Origin: an uncultured Acidimicrobiales bacterium
GTDB lineage: Bacteria; Actinomycetota; Acidimicrobiia; Acidimicrobiales; SHLQ01
Direction: 5' to 3'
Assembly (NCBI GenBank): GCA_938038785.1
Contig: CALHTB010000054.1
Location: forward strand, 1 to 64,000
Length of the DNA stretch: 64,000 nucleotides
This document shows, in pieces, positions 47,935 through 55,851 of the stretch. The first letter of the stretch is position 1, and each line of letters begins with the position of its first letter. The notes under the pieces were generated by a model that did not search any database, was not told the origin of the DNA, and saw nothing but the letters and a program-made list of their open reading frames with translations. The position numbers were made by a program, and so were the translations under genes.

Positions 47935-49059
47935 GTGTCCGCTTACCTCGACCACGCCGCATCATCGCCGCTTCGCCCCGAAGCGCTCGACGCGATGCTG
48001 CCGTGGTTCTCCGAACAACACGCGAACCCAACGGCGTCGCATCGCCGTGGTCGACGCGCCCGTCAAGCCCTCGACGAAGCACGTGGCGTGCTGGCCGAAG
48101 CCACTGGTTTCACCCGAGGCGAAGTTGTGTTCACCGGCGGCGGAACCGAATCGGACAACCTCGCTATCGGTCGCAATCGACCCAGTGGTTCGATCATCGT
48201 TGGTGCCACCGAGCACCCTGCAGTCCTCGAACCCGCCGTCCGTCAAGGGGCCCACATTGCTCCGGTCAACTCGCGCGGTGTCGTCACCGCCGATGCAGTC
48301 GCGGCGCTTGTGACCGAGGCGACCGAAGTGGTGTCGGTTATGGCGGTCAACAACGAAACCGGGGTCGAGCAACCCATCGCGGCTATTGCGGCAGCCGTAC
48401 ACGAGCAGGCGCCCGACGCCCTGGTGCACTCCGACGCCGTGCAAGCACTTCCGTGGCTCGACCTAACAACCGCGGCAGAAGGTGTCGACATGCTGTCGGT
48501 CACCGGCCACAAGTTGGGCGGCCCGCAAGGCGTTGGTGCTGTGGTAGTCCGTGACGGCAAGATGCCCGAACCCCTGCTCGTCGGTGGGGGACAAGAACGC
48601 GACCGTCGGGCCGGCACCCAGAATGTTGCGGGCATCATCGGCTTCGCCGCCGCCGTCCAAGCCTCGATCGACGACCGGACCGAACGGCTTGCCCGCATCG
48701 ACCGCCTCGCTACGCGGCTGCTCGATGGTCTTGTCGACCAGATCGATGGACTGGCCCCAACGGTCGATCGTTCGGTTCGGGTGCCCGGTATCGTCCACGT
48801 GTGCATCCCCGGTATCACCAGCGAACCGCTGCTGTTCCTGCTCGACGAACAGAGCCTCGCCTGTTCTGCCGCGTCGTCGTGTGCAAGTGGTGCCCAAGGT
48901 GCGTCACATGTGCTCGACGCCATGGGCGTCGACGCGGTCAACACCGCGCCACTTCGACTGTCTCTCGGCTGGTCGACCACTGACGCCGACATCGACGATG
49001 CGCTTCGGCTCATCCCCGCTGCGGTCGACCAATTGCGATCCGGGGGCCGACATGGCTGA
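47935..49059 (+). CDS. Cysteine desulfurase (IscS/NifS-like), adjacent to mnmA
   Basis: 374 aa; YLDHAASSPLRPEALDAML, GGTESDNLAI, 'SVTGHKLGGPQGVGAVVVRDG', 'SCASGAQ'. Confidence 0.92.
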   Translation: MSAYLDHAASSPLRPEALDAMLPWFSEQHANPTASHRRGRRARQALDEARGVLAEATGFTRGEVVFTGGGTESDNLAIGRNRPSGSIIVGATEHPAVLEPAVRQGAHIAPVNSRGVVTADAVAALVTEATEVVSVMAVNNETGVEQPIAAIAAAVHEQAPDALVHSDAVQALPWLDLTTAAEGVDMLSVTGHKLGGPQGVGAVVVRDGKMPEPLLVGGGQERDRRAGTQNVAGIIGFAAAVQASIDDRTERLARIDRLATRLLDGLVDQIDGLAPTVDRSVRVPGIVHVCIPGITSEPLLFLLDEQSLACSAASSCASGAQGASHVLDAMGVDAVNTAPLRLSLGWSTTDADIDDALRLIPAAVDQLRSGGRHG

Positions 49060-50083
49060 ACGTGTACTGGTCGGCATGTCCGGGGGAGTCGACTCCTCTG
49101 TCGCCGCGGCATTGCTCGTCGAACAGGGCTTCGACGTTGTAGGTGTCACGATGAAGCTATGGGGCGGCGAGTCGGACTCGGGCTGCTGCTCGGTCTCTGA
49201 TGTCGACGACGCCCGGTGGGTGGCAAACCAACTCGGCATCGAACATCACGTGTTCAACTTCGGTGACGAGTTCAACGAGCATGTCGTCAACCCATTCGTC
49301 GATACCCATCGCACCGGGGGCACACCGAACCCATGCATCGAATGCAACCGCCACATCAAATTCGATCTCTTCTTCGACCGGGCGTCTGTGCTGGGGTTCG
49401 ACCGAATCGCCACCGGCCACTATGCCCGGATCGCCACGCTTGACGACGGCACCTTCCGCATGCAACGCAGCATCGACCCGCTAAAGGACCAGAGCTACGT
49501 GCTCCACATGCTTGGTCAAGATGTGCTCGCCCGCGTCCTGTTGCCAATCGGCGGGTGGCACAAGCCCGACCTGCGCGCTGAGGCCGAACGACGAGGCCTA
49601 GTCACCGCAGGCAAGCCCGACAGCCAAGACGTCTGCTTCATCACCAAGGACGGTGGGCGTGAGGATTTCCTCGCAGCACGCGGTGGCTTGACCCCGGGTG
49701 TGATTCTCACCGAAGACGGAAAGCAGGTCGGCGAAGTGCCAGCGACCGAGCTCGTGACCATTGGACAGCGCAAGGGTTTGAACGTCTCAGGAATGAGCGA
49801 GCCGCAATTCGTGGTCGATGTGAATCTGCAAGAGTCCATCGTCACCATTGGTCCCCGCCGCTCGCTGCAGGACATAGAGACCGGCTTCACCCAACCGGTG
49901 TGGGCCCACGAACCATTCACCGGCGATGCCCTAGTGCAAGCCAGCGCGCACGGCACAGCGTTCCCAGCAATCGTCGAGTTCGACCGCGTCGTATGGCACA
50001 AGAACCGTGACCGCATCGCCCCCGGCCAAAGCCTCGTCTTCTACGACAACGACCTCGTCATCGGCGGAGCAATCGCCACCTAA
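49052..50083 (+). CDS. mnmA: tRNA 2-thiouridine(34) synthase MnmA
   Basis: From ATG at 49052: RVLVGMSGGVDSSVAAALLVEQGFDVVGVTMKLW; 'GGTPNPCIECNRHIKF'; 'KDQSYVLHML'. Confidence 0.95.
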   Translation: MAERVLVGMSGGVDSSVAAALLVEQGFDVVGVTMKLWGGESDSGCCSVSDVDDARWVANQLGIEHHVFNFGDEFNEHVVNPFVDTHRTGGTPNPCIECNRHIKFDLFFDRASVLGFDRIATGHYARIATLDDGTFRMQRSIDPLKDQSYVLHMLGQDVLARVLLPIGGWHKPDLRAEAERRGLVTAGKPDSQDVCFITKDGGREDFLAARGGLTPGVILTEDGKQVGEVPATELVTIGQRKGLNVSGMSEPQFVVDVNLQESIVTIGPRRSLQDIETGFTQPVWAHEPFTGDALVQASAHGTAFPAIVEFDRVVWHKNRDRIAPGQSLVFYDNDLVIGGAIAT

Positions 50084-50087
50084 TCGC

Positions 50088-50143
50088 CTTTATGGGGCCT
50101 GTCCCCATAAAGGTGTCTTTACGGGGACAGGCCCTATAAAGAC
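50088..50143. repeat. Convergent pair of REP-like palindromes 3' of the RAYT gene
   Basis: CTTTATGGGG-CCTGT-CCCCATAAAG (50088-50112) and GTCTTTACGGGGACAGGCCCTATAAAGAC (50115-50143); opposite loop orientation. Confidence 0.9.
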
Positions 50144-50150
50144 GTTCGCG

Positions 50151-50720
50151 TTAGCCGGCAATTTGGTCGTCTTCGCCGAAGTTGATGGTCGGCGTTGCTT
50201 CGTTGAAGAGGCGAAAGCTCGCTTGATCATTGCCGAAGAGACCCAAAAGTAGGTCGGTGCACATCCACTCGGGGGAGTGGGCTAAGCCGAGGTAGATACC
50301 GAAGCTCGACCACCGGTACGTGTCGAGCTCGGTGACACCAATGTCCTTCGGGTTTTGGTGGACGTATCGAACAGCGCTCATTAGATAGGGCTCGCTATCG
50401 ATTGGGCTGTTGAAGAACCGGTCCTTGCAGAGCCTGCCGTCATAGCCATACCGGCGGTTGATGGCAGTGGCGTAACACATACCAATCCAGTGCATGACGT
50501 TCGACATGTTTCGCTCAGGGAACTGCGCGATGAGGTGGTAGTGATTGCCCATCAACGCGAATGCATGGATGATGACACCGAACTTCGTGTGCGCCAGTCC
50601 AAGCAAATGTAGGAATAGATCTCGATCGATGTCGTCGAGGTAGATGTCGGATCGCCGCGCCCCACGGTTTGTGATGTGGTGGAACTCAGCTTCGGGTTGA
50701 TTGCGTGGTTTTCGTGCCAT
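50151..50720 (-). CDS. REP-associated tyrosine transposase (RAYT; Y1/HUH transposase family)
   Basis: From ATG at 50720: MARKPRNQPEAEFHHITNRGARRSDIYLDDIDRDLFLHLLG...HAFALMGNHYHLIAQFPERNMSNVMHWIGMCYATAINRRYGYDGRLCKDRFFNSPIDSEPYLMSAVRYVHQNP; HYH = HUH motif; flanked by REP-like palindromes. Confidence 0.88.
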   Translation of the reverse strand: MARKPRNQPEAEFHHITNRGARRSDIYLDDIDRDLFLHLLGLAHTKFGVIIHAFALMGNHYHLIAQFPERNMSNVMHWIGMCYATAINRRYGYDGRLCKDRFFNSPIDSEPYLMSAVRYVHQNPKDIGVTELDTYRWSSFGIYLGLAHSPEWMCTDLLLGLFGNDQASFRLFNEATPTINFGEDDQIAG

Positions 50721-50760
50721 TTCGCCACCGTACGTGGCGGGTGTGACACGACGTGCACGA
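50718..50760 (-). promoter_or_regulatory. Putative leaderless promoter/operator of the RAYT gene
   Basis: Minus strand: TCGTGCACGTCGTGTCACACCCGCCACGTACGGTGGCGAA-ATG; aligns ungapped to 24338-24380; TACGGT lies 6 nt before the ATG. Confidence 0.5.
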
Positions 50761-50765
50761 ATCGG

Positions 50766-50790
50766 CTTTATGGGGACAGGCCCCATATAG
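50766..50790. repeat. REP-like palindrome 5' of the RAYT gene
   Basis: CTTTATGGGGACAGGCCCCATATAG. Confidence 0.9.
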
Positions 50791-50797
50791 ATGAGGC

Positions 50798-52147
50798 CTA
50801 GGCGAGGGCGGCGATGATTTCGGCGATCTCGTCGGTGGTGGTGCGGGGGTTGATGAAACAGAAGCGGTAGATCGGCTTGCCATCGAGGCGCGATGGCGTG
50901 ACGAAGGCGAGGCCCTCGTTCATCGCCTTTTCGCTCCACGCCTGGTAGTCGTCGGGGCCCCAGCCTGTGCGGGTGAAGGCCACGACAGACAGCGACGGCT
51001 CGTGGGCGAGCTCGAGATAGTCGACGTTGCGGATCATCTCGGCGGCCGCATCGGCTAGATCGAGCGTGATGTCGACCGCGGTCGTGTAGGCATCTGTGCC
51101 GTGGGTTGCGAGGCTGAACCAGAACGGCAAGCCACGAACTCGTCGGGTGAGGTGAATTGCATAGTCCGACGGGTTGCGGTCGCCGTGGGCATCGAGGAAG
51201 GCCAGATACCCAGCGTGTTGGGCGTGCGCTGCCACCGCCTTGTCCGGGTTGCGGTAGAGAAGCGCACAGCAGTCGAACGGTGCGAACAACCACTTGTGGG
51301 GATCGACGATGAACGAGTCAGCAAGTTCGAGCCCGTCGAATTGGGGGCGGGTTCGCTCGGTGGCCAAGCCAGCGCCTCCGTACGCACCGTCAACGTGGAA
51401 CCACACACCACGTTCGCGGCAGATCTCGCCAATCGACCGGAGATCGTCGATGACGCCCAAGTTGGTTGTGCCAGAGGTTGCTGCGACCGCACAGATTCGG
51501 TCGCCGTGTTCGTCGAGGGCCGCAGCAACGGCGGCGCCGGTCATGCGACGCTGGTCGTCGGTGTCGACGAGAATGACGTCGCAGTCCATGACCTCGGCGC
51601 CCGCTTTGATCGAGCTATGCGATTCCTTCGATGCAACGATTGCGAAACGCTGCGGACGGGCATCGCCGAGCCGGGTCTTCGCATCGTGGCGAGCAGCATG
51701 GAGAGCAGACAAGTTGCCAACCGTTCCGCCCGGAACAAACACGCCTTCGGTCCCGACCGGCATTCCGGCGATCGAACGAAGCCACTCGAGTGCTTCGTTC
51801 TCGGCGTGGACCGCGCCAGCACCCTCGAGCCATGAGCCGCCATAGATCGACGCCGCGCCTACCACGAGGTCGAACAACACGGCGGCCTCAGTTGGGGCTG
51901 CGGGGACGAACGACAAGTACTTGGTGTAGTCGACCGACAGCGATGCCGGCTCGAGCACATCGATGAACAGATCGAGCGCTCGGGTGCCACCAATGCCGTC
52001 TGGGGTGATCGTTGGGCCGCAGAGTTCGCGAAGTTCTTCTTCGGTCTTGGGGAAGTTCAGCGGAATTGGATCGAGCCGTGTTCGCGCCTTCGCATACTCA
52101 AGAATTCGCTCGGCGAGCAGGTCGATACTCTCGTCGAAATGGTGCAT
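50798..52147 (-). CDS. PLP-dependent group II amino-acid decarboxylase
   Basis: 449 aa; 'FVPGGTVGNLSALHAARHDAK', 'WFHVDGAYGGAGLATE', 'FIVDPHKWLFAPFDCCALLYRN'. Confidence 0.85.
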   Translation of the reverse strand: MHHFDESIDLLAERILEYAKARTRLDPIPLNFPKTEEELRELCGPTITPDGIGGTRALDLFIDVLEPASLSVDYTKYLSFVPAAPTEAAVLFDLVVGAASIYGGSWLEGAGAVHAENEALEWLRSIAGMPVGTEGVFVPGGTVGNLSALHAARHDAKTRLGDARPQRFAIVASKESHSSIKAGAEVMDCDVILVDTDDQRRMTGAAVAAALDEHGDRICAVAATSGTTNLGVIDDLRSIGEICRERGVWFHVDGAYGGAGLATERTRPQFDGLELADSFIVDPHKWLFAPFDCCALLYRNPDKAVAAHAQHAGYLAFLDAHGDRNPSDYAIHLTRRVRGLPFWFSLATHGTDAYTTAVDITLDLADAAAEMIRNVDYLELAHEPSLSVVAFTRTGWGPDDYQAWSEKAMNEGLAFVTPSRLDGKPIYRFCFINPRTTTDEIAEIIAALA

Positions 52148-52173
52148 GTCTTCTCCTTGGCGCGAACAAGTTG

Positions 52174-53286
52174 TTATTCGAAGAAGTCGAAGAGCGAGTC
52201 AAATTCGAGTTCGATCGAGCGTTCGGTTTCCCTATCGAGTGTGCCCCAATTGAAGAGACGGTTGCGGGTATCAGCATCAGGAAATACCAGCGGGTTCTCG
52301 GCAAGAGCTGCGCTGTCGCCGCCTTGAGACCGCAACACATCTTGGGTTCCGAGCACCGGGCACACATACAAGTTCCATGCGGCGATCTCCGCCGCGTTCA
52401 GCGGGTCGTAGGCCCAGTTCATCCATTCGGCAGCCGACGCATAGTTCAGTGCGCCGAGCGGCATGATCATCGTGTCGAACCACGAGATGGCGCCTTCGGT
52501 CGGGATGACGAACTCGAACCGCTCGTCTTCGAGCTGCAGAGCAGCGGCCTGACCCGACCACGCCATCGTGGCGGCCAACGTGCCTTCCGTGAGGAAGTCA
52601 ACAAAGTCGTCGAAGACGATCGCGTTGAAGTGGCCGTTCTCGACGTATTGCCGAATCTTCGCCAGGCCTGCCCGAGCCGTTCGAGCCGACGGCCGAGATG
52701 GGTCGTCGCCGTTCGACAACATGGCCAGTCCGACCGCCTCGCGCATCTCGCCGATGAGGCCAACCCTGCCGGCGAGTTTCGAATCGAATAGGTCGTTGAT
52801 CGAGCTGATCTCGCCGTCGACCAATTCGGGGTTGTAGGCAATGCCCGTCATGCCGCCTTGCCACGGCATCTGAAAGCGTGAGCCGCGGTCCCAATCGTTG
52901 ATGAGGTACGCCGGGTCGATGTTGACGTGGTTGGGGATTGCTTCGAGGGGAAGCGGCTCGGCCTTGCCCTGTTCGATGATCTGATCGGCCACCCAAAACG
53001 TCGGCGTGATGATGTCGTAGGTCGGGGTGGCACCGCCCAAGACCGGTGCGATGAACTCTTCGACCCCCGAGACATTGTCGACGTAGACCTCGCGGTAATC
53101 GATCGATAGCCCGGTGGCGGCCTCGATCTTGGCGATCGTGGCGGGGTCGATGTACTCGGCCCAGTTGATGACGTTGAGCTGGCCGGTGCGAACGAGTGGA
53201 CGGTTGCCGGTGCCGGCGCGCCCGCAGGCCCCGAGGGCAGTCATTGCGCCCGCTGCAGCGATGAACTGGCGTCTGGTAAATCGCAT
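52174..53286 (-). CDS. PotD-like (spermidine/putrescine-type) extracytoplasmic solute-binding lipoprotein
   Basis: 370 aa; Tat/lipo-type N-terminus 'TRRQFIAAAGAMTALGACGRAG'; 'GQLNVINWAEYIDPATIAKIEAATGLSIDYREVY'. Confidence 0.83.
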   Translation of the reverse strand: MRFTRRQFIAAAGAMTALGACGRAGTGNRPLVRTGQLNVINWAEYIDPATIAKIEAATGLSIDYREVYVDNVSGVEEFIAPVLGGATPTYDIITPTFWVADQIIEQGKAEPLPLEAIPNHVNIDPAYLINDWDRGSRFQMPWQGGMTGIAYNPELVDGEISSINDLFDSKLAGRVGLIGEMREAVGLAMLSNGDDPSRPSARTARAGLAKIRQYVENGHFNAIVFDDFVDFLTEGTLAATMAWSGQAAALQLEDERFEFVIPTEGAISWFDTMIMPLGALNYASAAEWMNWAYDPLNAAEIAAWNLYVCPVLGTQDVLRSQGGDSAALAENPLVFPDADTRNRLFNWGTLDRETERSIELEFDSLFDFFE

Positions 53287-53292
53287 CAGTGC

Positions 53293-54567
53293 CTACCAGT
53301 ACTCGTTGATTCGAAGTTGGTACCCGCCGAGCGTGAGCAGTGCTGCGAGCATCGGCAGGAAGATGGCACCCAGACGAAGCCAGCGCATCCGATTGCTGGC
53401 GCTGGCCACCGAGTCGTTGAACTGATCGCGGTTCGCCAGCAGCACGCTTTCGACCGTCGTGTTGAAGCCGTTAAAATCGGCGTTGCCTTCGGTGATCGCC
53501 AGGCTGCGAGCAGCGCTGGTGCCGTTGGCCTCGAGGGCGCTCCGCACCTTGGAGCTGGTGGATTCATAACGGTCCCAACGTGCCTTCAAGAGGGCGACGG
53601 CCCCCTCCTCTCGGGTCGAATCGGCTGAGGTAAGCAGCGAGTCCAGACGGTCCTCGATGACGCTGTTGCTTTCCTCCGAGGGAAAGACGTCAATGTCCTC
53701 GTTGATGATCGCGAGTGCTTCGGAGGTTTTGTACTCGAAAGCCAACGTTTGCAGCTCGGCGGTCAGGGCGATCGAGTCATACGCCTCGCTCTGTGCCGAT
53801 TGCAGGTCGGCCTGCCGTCCAACGAGCGCCAGCGACAGCCAGATCGCGAGGCCGATCACGCAGAAGGTGGCGAGCACGAGCGGGATGTTGAACGTGCGAC
53901 GTGTCCTGGCCCGAAGGTTTCGCTGCGCGAGAAGCAGAACGAGGAGCGACACCGCCAGGGCAACCATCGCTCCGATCCACTCGAGGTAACCCGCCGAGAG
54001 ATCGTCATCGAAGCCCGCCTGGGTACGGGACGTAACGATACGGGTGTTGTCGATCATGCCGTTTTCGCCGCTGACCAGCTCGAATGCCCTTTGCAGGTCG
54101 ACAACCGCGGTTGGGTCTCCGGCCAGGTTTGCTGTGCGGGCACGTTCGGCCAGGCGGGCGTATTCGGGCAATTGGCTCGCCACCCGCTTTAGGGCCTCAT
54201 GGGATTCGGGGTCCTCACCAATGCCGGTCGAGACATCCTCGAGCTGTTGGGGTGCCCGGCTAATCGCGTTCTCGAACAGGCTCTGCTGCTGTCGGTCGGT
54301 GGCCGTTCCCGACAAGAACACCGCAGTGTTCGCTGCGTCAGCCTCGGCGATACTGCCTACCAGGCGCTGCGTCGAGATCAATACCGGGCCCGTGCTTCGC
54401 TCGACCTGATCGACGCTCGAAATGAATGCTTGGGTGGCAAACGAGGCGAAGATCGCGGCGACGATCAGCAGGGCCGAGATAACGGTCGACCATGTTCGAA
54501 GACGTGCGGGTGTCGTTCGAAATCGGTCGGGGGATAGCCACGAGGGCCTGGCGACGGATGCAGTCAC
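53293..54567 (-). CDS. GlnX-like membrane sensor protein
   Basis: 424 aa; TM segments near the N-terminus, in the middle and at the C-terminus, with long extracytoplasmic helical regions; beside a solute-binding protein and divergent from pknG, like glnX-glnH-pknG loci. Confidence 0.6.
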   Translation of the reverse strand: MTASVARPSWLSPDRFRTTPARLRTWSTVISALLIVAAIFASFATQAFISSVDQVERSTGPVLISTQRLVGSIAEADAANTAVFLSGTATDRQQQSLFENAISRAPQQLEDVSTGIGEDPESHEALKRVASQLPEYARLAERARTANLAGDPTAVVDLQRAFELVSGENGMIDNTRIVTSRTQAGFDDDLSAGYLEWIGAMVALAVSLLVLLLAQRNLRARTRRTFNIPLVLATFCVIGLAIWLSLALVGRQADLQSAQSEAYDSIALTAELQTLAFEYKTSEALAIINEDIDVFPSEESNSVIEDRLDSLLTSADSTREEGAVALLKARWDRYESTSSKVRSALEANGTSAARSLAITEGNADFNGFNTTVESVLLANRDQFNDSVASASNRMRWLRLGAIFLPMLAALLTLGGYQLRINEYW

Positions 54568-54624
54568 GTCGACATCGTAGAAGACTCAGCTCCCCGACGT
54601 GGTTTCGCCTATTCTTCCTCCGTA

Positions 54625-55851
54625 GTGAACACCGCAGAGATAGAACAACGGCGGACCTACTACCGCAGCGTCGTCACCCAATGGTCCGACAATCTCTACG
54701 AGCTCGATGAGCACCCGACGTATCGCCTGCTTGCGGCAGGCGAAATGAGTGGCGCTACCGGGAAGCAGACGAATCAGTTCATCGAATACGCCCCGCAACT
54801 GTGGGCATGGTTGGGCGATTTACGCGATCAACTCGACTCGGTCGACCAGCTCGTCGCGGACCGGTCGGTCTTCAACAACACCAACCAAGACATCGCCCTG
54901 CTCCTCGGAGCGCACTCGATTGCCCTGCCAGCTTCCTCGATTCCAAGAGTGTTGCCGAGCTCGGTTCGCGACCAGATGGAGCAGTCTCCAGGTGACCACC
55001 GCACGTTGCTTGTGTCGTGCGACGGACTCATCGAACTGTTTCGGGCGGTCTATGAACCCATCCGCGATGTCGTTGCTCGTGTTGATGCGGTGTGGCGCGA
55101 TCTGCGGCCGCGTATCGACGCCGCCAACGTCACGCTCGACCGGGCCAACGGCGTGTCGCAGCGCCTGTCGTTCCGGCTCCCTGAAGTGATGCGAGCAACG
55201 CAGCGTCTCGAAGCGGTGAAGGCATCGGTTGCCGACGACCCCCTGAGCTTGTCGTCGCGTGTTGGCCCTGACCTCGACGAACTCGTCGCGGCAGCCGCGG
55301 CCGCAGCCGGAAAGCTCGAGCGCGATCATGGCAGTCTCGATTCGGACCTCCAGGGAACAGACCGAATCCTCGCCGACCTTCGAGTACTACGAGCCCGCGC
55401 CGCAGCGGCCTACTCCGAAGCAGACGCCAAGGTCATTCCCCCAAAGGGGCTGATCAAGGTTCCCGGAACGTCGGTCATCGACGGCCAGAACGGGTTGGCC
55501 CATCGGGCCGCTCAGATCGTTGGAGAGGCCGCCGCGTCGGGCTCTCGGCAGTGGCAAGAGGCCCGGCGAGAACTCGATGCATGGCACCACTCGGCCACCC
55601 GCCTGCGCGAACAGCTCACCAAGGCGCTCGAGCAGAACACGGCTCCGATTCACCAGCGCAACGAGCTGCGCGGCCGGTTGCAGGCGTACCGGGTGAAGGC
55701 CGACATGTCGGGCGGACTGCCCTCTGACATCGCGGCGCTTGGTCAGCTCGCCCACGACGAGCTTTACACCAGCCCCACCGACCTGGGCCGGGCGCTCGAG
55801 CTGATCGACAAGTTCGCGGCGCAACTGGCCATCTATGGTGGTGAGTCATGA
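54625..55851 (+). CDS. Helical/coiled-coil hypothetical protein of the PknG operon
   Basis: 408 aa from GTG at 54625; stop overlaps the pknG start. Confidence 0.6.
   Translation: MNTAEIEQRRTYYRSVVTQWSDNLYELDEHPTYRLLAAGEMSGATGKQTNQFIEYAPQLWAWLGDLRDQLDSVDQLVADRSVFNNTNQDIALLLGAHSIALPASSIPRVLPSSVRDQMEQSPGDHRTLLVSCDGLIELFRAVYEPIRDVVARVDAVWRDLRPRIDAANVTLDRANGVSQRLSFRLPEVMRATQRLEAVKASVADDPLSLSSRVGPDLDELVAAAAAAAGKLERDHGSLDSDLQGTDRILADLRVLRARAAAAYSEADAKVIPPKGLIKVPGTSVIDGQNGLAHRAAQIVGEAAASGSRQWQEARRELDAWHHSATRLREQLTKALEQNTAPIHQRNELRGRLQAYRVKADMSGGLPSDIAALGQLAHDELYTSPTDLGRALELIDKFAAQLAIYGGES

Noticed and set aside
50721-51293. Upstream extension of ORF 50151-51293
   Set aside because: Out-of-frame reading over the decarboxylase; the RAYT similarity starts at MARKPRN (50720), right after the promoter-like leader.
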